From Candidatus Vesicomyidisocius sp. Agig_15_S12 (GTDB taxonomy: Bacteria; Pseudomonadota; Gammaproteobacteria; PS1; Pseudothioglobaceae): a stretch of 64,000 nt of DNA. Location: positions 145,230 through 209,229 of the forward strand of contig CP072532.1 in assembly GCA_021730225.1 (NCBI GenBank). The letters run 5' to 3'. Of this stretch, positions 21,161-29,546 are shown one piece after another. A program made the position numbers and the translations under genes. The first letter of the stretch is position 1. The number at the start of each line of letters is the position of its first letter. The notes beneath the pieces are model-generated. The model worked only from the letters and a program-made list of their open reading frames with translations, was not told the origin of the DNA and searched no databases.

Positions 21161-21260
21161 AAGTTGAAGTATTAAACTAACAAGATTAAATTTTATTAAC
21201 CAAAATATTCATTTATAAAAAGAAAGATGAGTTAAAGTTGTATTTGCCTTAAAAGAAAAA

Positions 21261-22472
21261 ATGGACAAAACAAGTATAAATAAAGTGGTATTAGCCTACT
21301 CTGGTGGACTAGATACAAGTATTATTGTTAAATGGCTACAAGATACTTATCAGTGTGAAGTAGTTACTTTCACAGCTGATATTGGTCAAGGTGAAGAGGT
21401 AGAACCTGCACGTGTCAAGGCAGAAGCTGCAGGTGTCAAGGAAATTTATATTGAAGATTTGCGTGAAGAATTTGCACGTAATTTTGTATTTCCTATGTTT
21501 CGTGCTAACGCTATTTATGAAGGTGAGTATTTATTAGGCACTTCTATTGCTCGTCCTCTTATTTCCAAACGCTTAGTAGAGATTGCCCAACAAGTGGGTG
21601 CAGATGCAATTAGTCACGGTGCAACAGGAAAGGGTAACGATCAAGTTCGCTTTGAGTTGAATGCTTATGCGTTGAATGCAGATATTCAAGTGATAGCACC
21701 ATGGCGTGAGTGGAATTTATCTTCACGTGAAAGTTTAATGGATTATGCACAAAAACATGGCATTGAAATTGATTATAAAAAACAATCTAAAAAATCTCCT
21801 TATTCAATGGATGCAAATTTATTGCATATTTCTTATGAAGGTAATATTTTAGAAGACCCTTGGACAGAACCTGAAGAGGATATGTGGCGTTGGACACTTT
21901 CGCCTGAAAATGCACCCGATAAAGTAGAATATGTCGAAATGACTTTTAAAAAAGGAGATATTATAGCTATTAATGGTAAAGTAATGAGTCCTGCTTCTGT
22001 GATGGAAGATTTAAATAAACGTGCAGGTGCGCATGGTATTGGTCGTGATGATATTGTGGAAAATCGTTTTGTCGGTATGAAATCTAGGGGTTGCTATGAA
22101 ACACCTTCAGGTACTGTTATGCTAAAGGCGCGTCGTGCTATGGAATCACTCACCCTTGATCGTGCAGCTGCTCATCTAAAAGATGAGCTTATGCCTAAAT
22201 ATGCTGAAATGGTTTATAATGGTTTCTGGTTCGCGCCTGAGCGTGAAATGTTACAAGCTGCTATTGACAAAACCCAAGAGACTGTTAGTGGTGTTGTTCG
22301 TCTTAAGTTCTATAAAGGAAACGTTACTGTTGTAGGTCGTCAATCCAAGAATAGTTTGTTTAGTGAAAAAATTGTTACCTTTGAGAATGATGATGGTATA
22401 TATAATCAAAGAGATGCTGCTGGCTTTATTAAACTTAATGCGCTGCGTTTGTGTCTTAATACAATAAAGTAG
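21261..22472 (+). CDS. argG: Argininosuccinate synthase
   Basis: ArgG joins citrulline and aspartate with ATP in arginine synthesis. The 403-residue product starts near [18 protein letters not shown], the ATP-pyrophosphatase P-loop, and contains [30 protein letters not shown] and [12 protein letters not shown], typical of the ArgG family found in many proteobacteria (about 400 residues). The codon use is normal for the window. It lies alone, followed by the minus-strand tRNA-Cys gene. Confidence 0.97.
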   Translation: MDKTSINKVVLAYSGGLDTSIIVKWLQDTYQCEVVTFTADIGQGEEVEPARVKAEAAGVKEIYIEDLREEFARNFVFPMFRANAIYEGEYLLGTSIARPLISKRLVEIAQQVGADAISHGATGKGNDQVRFELNAYALNADIQVIAPWREWNLSSRESLMDYAQKHGIEIDYKKQSKKSPYSMDANLLHISYEGNILEDPWTEPEEDMWRWTLSPENAPDKVEYVEMTFKKGDIIAINGKVMSPASVMEDLNKRAGAHGIGRDDIVENRFVGMKSRGCYETPSGTVMLKARRAMESLTLDRAAAHLKDELMPKYAEMVYNGFWFAPEREMLQAAIDKTQETVSGVVRLKFYKGNVTVVGRQSKNSLFSEKIVTFENDDGIYNQRDAAGFIKLNALRLCLNTIK

Positions 22473-22522
22473 CTTATATTAAATATTTTAAATGAGAAAG
22501 AGGGCATAAGTGCGGGGGGTGG

Positions 22523-22596
22523 TGGAGGCTGGGACCGGAGTCGAACCGGTCTACAAGGCTTTGCAGGCCTCTGCATAACCGCTTTGCTACCCAGCC
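22523..22596 (-). tRNA. tRNA-Cys (GCA)
   Basis: Read on the minus strand the gene runs from GGCTGGGTAGC at 22596 to the encoded CCA at 22523. The acceptor stem (GGCTGGG with CCCAGCC), the anticodon loop CTGCAAA with anticodon GCA, and the T arm GGTTCGACTCC are all intact. It is next to tRNA-Gly and pgsA, the same order as pgsA-glyW-cysT in E. coli. Confidence 0.96.
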
Positions 22597-22626
22597 ACGT
22601 TAAACAATCTGTCAAGCGATAATAAT

Positions 22627-22668
22627 AAAGACCTGTATTATTCTTTTTTTGGAAAAATACAGATCTTT
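22627..22668. terminator. Hairpin between tRNA-Gly and tRNA-Cys
   Basis: Arms 22627-22639 and 22656-22668 form a 13-bp stem with a single C-A mismatch and a 16-base loop. A short T run follows on the plus strand. It could stop transcription coming from either side (argG or tRNA-Gly), or be a processing hairpin within a tRNA precursor; the sequence does not decide between these. Confidence 0.4.
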
Positions 22669-22673
22669 TAACT

Positions 22674-22749
22674 TGGAGCGGGAAACGAGATTCGAACTCG
22701 CGACATTCACGTTGGCAACGTGATGCTCTACCAACTGAGCTATTCCCGC
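22674..22749 (-). tRNA. tRNA-Gly (GCC)
   Basis: On the minus strand the gene starts GCGGGAATAGCTCAGTTGG at 22749 and ends with encoded CCA at 22674. The anticodon loop is TTGCCAA, anticodon GCC. D arm, T arm (TCGAATC) and the acceptor stem are intact. It is located between pgsA and tRNA-Cys. Confidence 0.96.
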
Positions 22750-22809
22750 AATAGGTGATGAATTATAGTGTTTTTTAAATAATAGTCAAGTTAGATACGG
22801 CATTAATTA

Positions 22810-23388
22810 TTAAAAGTTTTGTGCTCCTTTTTTGAGATAAATAAATCCGGACCATAAAGTTAAAAAAGTTGCTATTAACAATAAAGTAACCCCGATTTTA
22901 AAACTTGGTAACCCAAAAAAAGATTGTTGGTATAATAAAAACAAAATAGCGAATATTTGCATAAAAGTTTTCATTTTACCTATCCAAGAAACGTTAATAT
23001 TCGATCTTTGACCAATAGTTCCCATCCATTCTCTAAGTGCTGAGACTAAAATTTCACGTGAAATAATAATAAGTGCACAAACACTAATGTACCAATGTGT
23101 ATCAGTTGGGTAGAAATCTACTAGGAGAATTAGTGCAGTGGAGACCATAAGTTTATCTGCAACCGGGTCTAAAAAAGCACCAAGTTGTGAGGTCATATTT
23201 AATTTTCTTGCTAAGTATCCATCAAAATAATCAGTTGCACTAATAAGTGCATAAGTACTTGTAAGCAAGAAATTAATCCAAGTAAAAACAGGTGTTATGG
23301 AATAGATAGGCTGAAAATAATATAAACTTACAAACACTGGAATTAAAAAAATTCTTGACAGAGTTAGAATGTTTGGAATTGTGACCAT
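22810..23388 (-). CDS. pgsA: CDP-diacylglycerol-glycerol-3-phosphate 3-phosphatidyltransferase
   Basis: PgsA makes phosphatidylglycerol phosphate, the committed step for acidic phospholipids, at the inner membrane. The 192-residue product has the CDP-alcohol phosphotransferase signature DYFDGYLAR-x8-G-x3-D-x3-D (DYFDGYLARKLNMTSQLGAF then LDPVAD), with membrane helices on both sides. Length matches E. coli PgsA (182). Starts MVTIPNILTLSRIFLIPVF. The pgsA, tRNA-Gly, tRNA-Cys order is an old gammaproteobacterial arrangement. Confidence 0.96.
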   Translation of the reverse strand: MVTIPNILTLSRIFLIPVFVSLYYFQPIYSITPVFTWINFLLTSTYALISATDYFDGYLARKLNMTSQLGAFLDPVADKLMVSTALILLVDFYPTDTHWYISVCALIIISREILVSALREWMGTIGQRSNINVSWIGKMKTFMQIFAILFLLYQQSFFGLPSFKIGVTLLLIATFLTLWSGFIYLKKGAQNF

Positions 23389-23423
23389 GAGTTGATTGTT
23401 ATGATAAGTATCGGAAAAAGATA

Positions 23424-23500
23424 TGGCGCGCTCGGCAGGAGTCGAACCTGCAACCGATCGGTTCGTAGCCGATTACTCTATCCAGTTGAGCTACAAGCGC
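23424..23500 (-). tRNA. tRNA-Arg (ACG)
   Basis: On the minus strand the 77-base gene starts GCGCTTGTAGCTCAACTGG at 23500 and ends with encoded CCA at 23424. The anticodon loop is CTACGAA, anticodon ACG, which needs A34-to-inosine editing by TadA to read CGU/CGC/CGA. All arms are intact. It lies just upstream of pgsA. Confidence 0.96.
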
Positions 23501-23553
23501 ATCAAGGGCTTTATTATCTCTATATTTGAATTAAAGGTCAAGGTGAATTAAAC

Positions 23554-24834
23554 TTATTTTTTTAGTAAGTCAACTAACTTATTTAGTTTTGCCATTCTAG
23601 AACCTTTTATTAAAATAGTAGCGTTAGTATGGTTAGTCAGTAGATGGTTAGCTAATTGCTGTTTTTTGTTGAAGTGGATGCTATAGCAGTATAGCGCTAT
23701 TTTGCCATAGCTATAAAAAGTAGTGGCAGATTTTTTGGCTAATTGTCCAATTTTAAAATGGAATATTTCTGAATCATCGCCTAATTCTTCCATAGCACCT
23801 AGTACAATAATTTTTTCTCCAGAAAAATTCTGTAAGGTTTTAAGAGCGACAATAGTAGAGTGTGGATTAGAATTGTAAGTATCGTCAATAATTCTAAATT
23901 GTTTAGTATGGATAATTTCTAACCTACCTGGTTCTGCTTTTGTTGCTTCTAAACCTTGTTTGATTAGGTTGATATCAATTCCTAATGCATATACGCAGGC
24001 ACTAGCTGCTAGGGCATTATCAATATTGTGCATACCAATCAAATTGAGTGTGATTGGTATTTTTTGTTGATGAATGTTTAAATCAAACTTGTTATTAATA
24101 ATATTACTAGCAAAAATATCACCATTATTACCACTTACTTTAGTATTCCCTTGAGGGGTAAAACTAACATCACCTGTAAAAATGCTTTGAGTATTAACAA
24201 TATTTTTAGAGTCGTTTGAATAAATTTCACCCTTTGCTTTGACTAAATTATCAAATCCACCGAATGAACCAATGTGTGCATCAAGTGTATTAGTCACAAT
24301 AGCAATGTCAGGATTAACTATTTTACGAAGATGTGAAATTTCACCTAAATGGTTAGCTCCCATTTCGATTACTGCATATTGGTGTTGTTTTTCCAATGTC
24401 AATAAAGTCATTGGAACACCTAAGTGGTTATTTAGATTGCCTTGAGTTTTTAATGTTGGGGCTTGTAAACTTAGAATATTAGCTAGCATATTTTTGGTAG
24501 TAGTTTTACCATTACTACCTGTAATAGCGATAATAATAGGTTTGATATTTTGGAGATGCCAACTAGCAATTGTACTAAGTGCAGTTTGTGTATCATTCAC
24601 CACTAATATTGGTAACTGACTATCTATAGATTTATTAGCAATAATTGCTACTGCACCCATTTGTTGTGCTTGATAGATATAGTCATGTGCATCAAAGTTG
24701 TCGCCAACCAAAGCTATAAATAACGCGCCATCCATGCGTTTTCTACTATCAGTATAAACACCTCTAAATTTAACATTGACAGAATGGTCTATTTTTAATA
24801 CTTTAGCAATAGTACTTGTAGTAGTTTGTAGCAT
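23554..24834 (-). CDS. murF: UDP-N-acetylmuramoyl-tripeptide-D-alanyl-D-alanine ligase
   Basis: MurF adds D-Ala-D-Ala to the UDP-MurNAc tripeptide, completing the cytoplasmic pentapeptide precursor of peptidoglycan. The 426-residue product has the Mur ligase P-loop ITGSNGKTTTKNML, EMGANHLGEI, and the C-terminal domain with DDTYNSNPHS and VLGAMEELGD. Usual length (E. coli 452). In most bacteria murE lies immediately upstream of murF; here 678 bases of repeat-containing non-coding DNA separate them, although order and strand are kept. Confidence 0.96.
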   Translation of the reverse strand: MLQTTTSTIAKVLKIDHSVNVKFRGVYTDSRKRMDGALFIALVGDNFDAHDYIYQAQQMGAVAIIANKSIDSQLPILVVNDTQTALSTIASWHLQNIKPIIIAITGSNGKTTTKNMLANILSLQAPTLKTQGNLNNHLGVPMTLLTLEKQHQYAVIEMGANHLGEISHLRKIVNPDIAIVTNTLDAHIGSFGGFDNLVKAKGEIYSNDSKNIVNTQSIFTGDVSFTPQGNTKVSGNNGDIFASNIINNKFDLNIHQQKIPITLNLIGMHNIDNALAASACVYALGIDINLIKQGLEATKAEPGRLEIIHTKQFRIIDDTYNSNPHSTIVALKTLQNFSGEKIIVLGAMEELGDDSEIFHFKIGQLAKKSATTFYSYGKIALYCYSIHFNKKQQLANHLLTNHTNATILIKGSRMAKLNKLVDLLKK

Positions 24835-25139
24835 GAGGTTTATGATTAGTTCTTCTTATTATAAAATGTCTTAAAAGAAGCGACTAACATCTATTTGAAA
24901 TATTTTATCGATTTTTACTAATATGTTCAATATTCTACAATAACTTTAGATATAGAGATAATTTTAATAGATTTATATTTCATTTTTAGTGTTTATGTTA
25001 ATTACGACATGTTTTTTTGTATGTGATATTGAATTAGCATTTTTTTAAATGGTTAAATATATCTTATTAATATTTGTATTTAATAAAGAACCTCCATAGT
25101 AAATAGTATTCAAGTAGTTTGTATAATTTATAATATACT

Positions 25140-25167
25140 ATGGTATTTATGTAATGGTATTTATGTA
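25140..25167. repeat. 14-base unit in two tandem copies
   Basis: The unit ATGGTATTTATGTA occupies 25140-25153 and 25154-25167 with no mismatch. It probably arose by replication slippage in AT-rich non-coding DNA. Confidence 0.85.
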
Positions 25168-25193
25168 AATATAATAATAGGTTGCCTTTCTCT

Positions 25194-25251
25194 CTAGAAT
25201 ATAAATATAGTATATTTATATTCTAGTAATATAGTATATTTATATTCTAGT
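25194..25251. repeat. 33-base perfect palindrome overlapping a 24-base tandem repeat
   Basis: Arms 25194-25209 and 25211-25226 are perfect reverse complements around one central G. The sequence AATATAGTATATTTATATTC plus TAGT (25204-25227) is then repeated exactly at 25228-25251, giving a third copy of the right arm. Such a structure could form a cruciform and is a natural slippage product. No T tract makes it a standard terminator. Confidence 0.85.
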
Positions 25252-25512
25252 ATTTAGGTTTAATGAAATAAAATCAAGTAGTAGTATTAACATTATCGGA
25301 ATAAACTTTATTTTTATAGTTTAAAAGATAATTACATGGTAATAGTTAGTATAATACTTTAAGTTCTAATATGTTGATTTAGCTAAAAAGTATATCATAC
25401 TTCATTAGTATAATTGAATTTTTTGTTTTATAAACAATATAGAAATGTTTTTGATTAGAAATTTTCTTTGTTGATTTTTACTAGTAAGATAAGATTAATT
25501 ATTAACTAAAAA

Positions 25513-26907
25513 TTAAATATCTTTAATGCTATTTTGTGCAATTTGCAAATCATTCAGATAGATTATTTTATTAAATAATTGTTGTGTTGTTTCATGTCCT
25601 TTACCAGTAATTAATAAACATTCATTTTTTTTAAGAGTTGTCATTGCAGTCTCAATAGCAAGTTGCCTATCTTTAATAATATCCAATTTAAAACTATCGT
25701 CAATACCACTTAATATATCATTAATAATGGTTTGTGGATTTTCAGATCTTGGGTTGTCATTGGTCAAGATAATACTATCTGCTAATTTTGAAGCAATTCT
25801 ACCCATTTTTGAACGTTTATTTCTATCCCTATTACCACCGCAACCAAAGACAATACGAATTTTAAAGTTTGGATAGTGTTTTTGCAAAGTTGTGATGGCG
25901 TTCTCAATAGCGTTAGGCGTATGAGCATAGTCTATCCAAGCATGATAGTGGTCAATTTTTTGCATTCTACCAGGTGGTGTTGATAGTTGATAAAGTAATG
26001 GGATTATATTGTTGCGTTTAAATCCAAGCGCTTCAACACTGTTTAATGCTGCCAGAATGTTTAGTAAACTAAATTCACCTAAAAATGGAATTTCAAAAAC
26101 ATAACGACCTAATTGTACTAAGAAGCCTTGTTGAATGATTTTAATTGAATTAAAATCACTTAGGGAATAGCTAGTTTGCTTTTTCCCTTTACTAGCTTTT
26201 AGGAAACGTTCATAATGATGATCATCTCGATTAAGAATGACAGATTTTACACAATTAAGAGTGAATAATCTCTGCTTGGTTGCTTGATATTCATCAAGTG
26301 TGTGATGATAATCAAGATGATCCTGGGTAAGATTAGTAAATACTGCTTGTTTAATATTAAGTCCAGAAATCCTATTTTGAGTAAGTGCATGTGAAGATAT
26401 TTCCATTACAGCATAGTGAATATTTTGTTGATAATAATGATGTAATACTCGGTACAGTGTTAAAATATCTGGAGTTGTATTAAAGTAAAGTTGTTCATTA
26501 TGGGTAACCCCTAAAGTGCCAATTAAACCATTTTTGATTCCTAGTTTCTCTAAAAGTTGTGAGATAAGGCAGGCAACAGAAGTTTTACCATTTGTGCCTG
26601 TAATGCCGATCACATCAATTTTTGTAGCGTTATTATAAAAAGTGTTTGCCAGTGTTTGTAAGTATTTAGGTAAGTTGTTAATACAAATAGATGGAATAGC
26701 ACATTCTATCTCTTTTGAGTCAACTAATATAGCAACACAGCCTTTGTCAATCGCTTGGTTTATATAATCGGTACCGTTTGTTGACTTTCCTTGAAGAGCG
26801 ATAAATAGATCTCCAGGTTGCGCGCTTTGAGTATTAAGACATAGACCTTTTATTTCTATGTCTATTTTAGTTTGTGTAATGTTGATTAGAAGTTGAGAAA
26901 TATTCAT
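25513..26907 (-). CDS. murE: UDP-MurNAc-L-Ala-D-Glu:meso-diaminopimelate ligase
   Basis: MurE adds the third residue of the peptidoglycan stem peptide. The 464-residue product has the ATP-binding ITGTNGKTSVACL, EISSHALTQNR, and the motif DNPRSE, which is the marker for meso-diaminopimelate (not lysine) specificity. Slightly shorter than E. coli MurE (495). Together with murF, glmM, mrdA and mreCD it shows that a full peptidoglycan wall is kept. Confidence 0.97.
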   Translation of the reverse strand: MNISQLLINITQTKIDIEIKGLCLNTQSAQPGDLFIALQGKSTNGTDYINQAIDKGCVAILVDSKEIECAIPSICINNLPKYLQTLANTFYNNATKIDVIGITGTNGKTSVACLISQLLEKLGIKNGLIGTLGVTHNEQLYFNTTPDILTLYRVLHHYYQQNIHYAVMEISSHALTQNRISGLNIKQAVFTNLTQDHLDYHHTLDEYQATKQRLFTLNCVKSVILNRDDHHYERFLKASKGKKQTSYSLSDFNSIKIIQQGFLVQLGRYVFEIPFLGEFSLLNILAALNSVEALGFKRNNIIPLLYQLSTPPGRMQKIDHYHAWIDYAHTPNAIENAITTLQKHYPNFKIRIVFGCGGNRDRNKRSKMGRIASKLADSIILTNDNPRSENPQTIINDILSGIDDSFKLDIIKDRQLAIETAMTTLKKNECLLITGKGHETTQQLFNKIIYLNDLQIAQNSIKDI

Positions 26908-27038
26908 ATTTTAGTATTATAAGATTTTTTCTGATTTTTTAATAAGAATGTTATTATTCATTAGTGTATCTTTACAGGTGAATAAATCTGTTAAAATTTT
27001 AATTATCTTATCTAATAAATAGTTTTTTTGGGGAGAGT

Positions 27039-28931
27039 ATGGCGTTAACACGTAGAGATTTTATTAAGGTATTAGGTGCTGGTTCGGCGGTAGGATTGAT
27101 TAGTGGTTGTGGTAATGATGCAGATAAGTTGTCTTCTCAAGACAATCGATACGAGGTAGCAAAAACAGGTAATGCCCGTATTTTGCATATTACTGATACT
27201 CATGGTAATTTGCTTCCTAATTATTTTCGTGAGCCTAATGTTAATCTAGGTTTTGGCCCTACTTTTGGACAATTACCACATGTGGTAGGTAATAATCTAC
27301 TTAAACAGATTGGTGTTAAAGCAGGTTCAGCTGATGCTTATGCTTTTACTTATAATAATTTTGAAGATTTAGCAGAAAAATACGGTAAAACTGGTGGTTT
27401 TGGTCAAATTAAGACTGTATTAGATTCGTTACGAGAAAGTGCAGGTGGTGTACAAAATACATTGACCTTAGATGGCGGTGATACTTGGCAAGGTTCAGGT
27501 ACGTCACTTTGGACGCGTGGTGCTGATATGGTTGAAGCTTGTAATATTCTAGGAGTAGATGTCATGGTTGGTCATTGGGAATTTACTTATAAAGAAGAAG
27601 AAACATTAAAGAATATTAACTTTTTTAAAGGTAACTTTTTAGGTCAAAATATTCGTATTGTAGAGGATGCGTTAATGGGAGATAGTTATGTCACTATGAC
27701 TGAACGATATGATGGAAATGGTTTATTTAATGAAGAGGAATCTTTGCCATTTAGATCTTATGTGATTAAAAATGTGGGTGGTAATCGTATTGCTGTGATT
27801 GGTCAGGCCTTTCCAAGAACTTCAAATGCTAATCCGAAAAAATATTTCTTTCCAGATTGGTCTTTTGGTTTGCGTGAAGATGAGATGAGTGAGTTGGTTG
27901 CTGATATTCGTAAAAATGAAAAACCAGATGCTATTATTGTGATTTCGCATAATGGTATGGATGTTGATATTAAAATGGCATCACACATTAGTGGTATTGA
28001 TGCAATTTTCGGCGGGCATACGCATGATGGTATACCTAAGCCAGTTGAAGTAAACAACGCAGGCGGCGGTGTTACTGTAGTAACTAATGCTGGTTGTTCA
28101 GGTAAATATATTGGGGTAATGGATTTAAATATTAAAGATCATAAAGTTATGGGCTATGAATATAAAATGTTACCTATTTTGACTAACTTTATTAAGCCTG
28201 ATGTGAGTATGGTATCGTTTATTAATCAAATGCGTGCTACTAAATATGATAAGAATGTAGTTGAAGCTCGTAGTGACAAAATGTCAAACAACCCTGATCG
28301 TATCGGTAAGACTTACGATGCAATTTTGACAGAAAAATTATGTACTACTGAGCAAACACTTTATCGTCGTGGTAATTTTATGGGAACTTGGGATCAAGTT
28401 CTAGTTAATTCGCTACGTGAAGAATATAATTCAGATTTTTCAATGTCAGCAGGTGTGCGTTGGGGTACAAGCGTTCCAGCAGGTTATGATGTGACTATGG
28501 AAGATTTGATGACTAACACTTCAATGACTTATGGTGAAACTTATGTGAATGAGATGAAAGGTTTTCAACTGAAAGAAATTTTGGAAGGTATTGCAGAGAA
28601 TTTATTTGTACAAGATCCATATTTACAGTCAGGTGGTGATATGGTACGTATGGGGGGTATGGATTATACAATTGATCCGGCAGCAAGTCTTGGTAAGCGT
28701 ATTAGTAATATGAAAGATAATGAAGGAACAACTATTGATCAAAATAAATCTTATAGAGTGTCAGGATGGGCGCAAGTTGATAGTGTTGGTAATGGCCGTT
28801 TAATGTGGGATGTAGCAGCAGATTATTTACGTAAACAGAAGCATCTTAATTTTACCAAAATAAATCATCCAACTATTAAGGGCGTGAATAATAATCCAGG
28901 TATTGAAAACTATGGCGGTAAACTAATTTAA
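27039..28931 (+). CDS. soxB: Thiosulfohydrolase SoxB
   Basis: SoxB hydrolyses the terminal sulfone from the SoxY-bound thiosulfate adduct in the periplasm, releasing sulfate; it has a di-metal centre. The 630-residue product belongs to the 5'-nucleotidase/metallophosphatase family: metal motifs LHITDTHGN (His50, Asp53, His55), LDGGDTWQGSG, GHWEFTY, ISHNGMD and GGHTHDG. A twin-arginine signal (TRRDFIKVLG) is followed by ISGC (Cys24), a lipobox-like site, so the protein may be a Tat-exported lipoprotein. A GGGGAG ribosome-binding site precedes the ATG at 27039. It stands apart from soxXYZA (48.8 kb), as in related sulfur oxidisers. Confidence 0.97.
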   Translation: MALTRRDFIKVLGAGSAVGLISGCGNDADKLSSQDNRYEVAKTGNARILHITDTHGNLLPNYFREPNVNLGFGPTFGQLPHVVGNNLLKQIGVKAGSADAYAFTYNNFEDLAEKYGKTGGFGQIKTVLDSLRESAGGVQNTLTLDGGDTWQGSGTSLWTRGADMVEACNILGVDVMVGHWEFTYKEEETLKNINFFKGNFLGQNIRIVEDALMGDSYVTMTERYDGNGLFNEEESLPFRSYVIKNVGGNRIAVIGQAFPRTSNANPKKYFFPDWSFGLREDEMSELVADIRKNEKPDAIIVISHNGMDVDIKMASHISGIDAIFGGHTHDGIPKPVEVNNAGGGVTVVTNAGCSGKYIGVMDLNIKDHKVMGYEYKMLPILTNFIKPDVSMVSFINQMRATKYDKNVVEARSDKMSNNPDRIGKTYDAILTEKLCTTEQTLYRRGNFMGTWDQVLVNSLREEYNSDFSMSAGVRWGTSVPAGYDVTMEDLMTNTSMTYGETYVNEMKGFQLKEILEGIAENLFVQDPYLQSGGDMVRMGGMDYTIDPAASLGKRISNMKDNEGTTIDQNKSYRVSGWAQVDSVGNGRLMWDVAADYLRKQKHLNFTKINHPTIKGVNNNPGIENYGGKLI

Positions 28932-28989
28932 GTTTTTTAATAAAAATTATTTTGATTGTAATGTGTTAGATAATCTAAAAGATATCATT

Positions 28990-29507
28990 AAAAATCTTTG
29001 GTTTCGAAATCTAGGATAGGAAGCTATATAATAATAATGTTGTTCGTGTTCGTGCTGGTATTTTACTTATTATTCCAATTTATATGGGGTTTGTACCTTA
29101 ATTGAAGTAGTGTATGGTCCAACGTGGAGTGTAGTACTTAACACTACCTCAGTGGATACTTTTGAAACTGATTGGAATGAGCATATTATTTATCAAGTAG
29201 AGGCAATAAAAAAGTATTTGAATATTCTTTTCAAACAAAATTATTGGTTTATATTCTGTTTGAAATGTTCCTAGGAATGTCAGTTATTGGTGCACGATTC
29301 TTTCCTACGATTTTATTATCAAGTTTTTTAGTTTTAGGCAGGAAACCTGAATGGAATCCTATTGGTCCAAAACGTTATGTTTGGATATTGGGAGCGACCT
29401 TTATCTCTATATGTATTGTTTTTTTTAATCCAGATATAGTCGCACTTTGGATTAATGGATTATTAGGTACTAGTATTCCTGTTGATAAAAATTATGTACC
29501 TTTTTAG
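28990..29507 (+). pseudogene. DUF4395-type membrane protein gene, broken by frameshifts
   Basis: Three frames join into one recognisable protein. Frame 1, about 29024-29097, gives NNNVVRVRAGILLIIPIYMG; frame 2, about 29098-29218, gives LIEVVYGPTWSVVLNTTSVD and then TFETDWNEHIIYQVEAIKKY; frame 3, about 29222-29507, gives EYSFQTKLLVYILFEMFLGM, ARFFPTILLSSFLV, then W-N-P-x-G-P-K-R-Y. The order fits DUF4395 family membrane proteins of sulfur oxidisers. The start region has a TAG at 29012 and is unclear. At least two frameshifts are needed, so the gene is almost certainly non-functional unless these are sequencing errors. The last frame alone offers an 87-residue open frame from 29244, which should not be annotated as a separate gene. 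Confidence 0.75.
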
Positions 29508-29546
29508 TTGTCATTGAAGTTGGTGAAATATAGATTGATTCATGGG

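Larger units (their letters stand above)
20463..21260. other. 798-base gap with decayed coding DNA before argG
   Basis: No intact gene. Two stretches read as eroded proteins: a YcgN-like remnant at about 20590-20820 and an unidentified remnant at about 20943-21160, listed separately. The final 100 bases should include the argG promoter and leader, but no convincing promoter hexamers were found. Confidence 0.6.
24835..25512. other. 678-base repeat-bearing gap between murE and murF
   Basis: No gene was recognised. It contains a 14-base tandem duplication (25140-25167), a 24-base tandem duplication (25204-25251) and a perfect 33-base palindrome (25194-25226). The gap separates two genes that are adjacent in most bacteria, so it is either an insertion that has decayed or a gene lost in place. 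Confidence 0.6.

Noticed and set aside
25140..25251. Possible CRISPR-like array between murE and murF
   Set aside because: The repeats are directly abutting, only two copies each, with no spacers and no cas genes nearby.
29244..29507. 87-residue open frame with a plausible ATG after soxB
   Set aside because: It is the third-frame tail of the broken DUF4395 gene; upstream frames continue the same protein, so it is not an independent gene.
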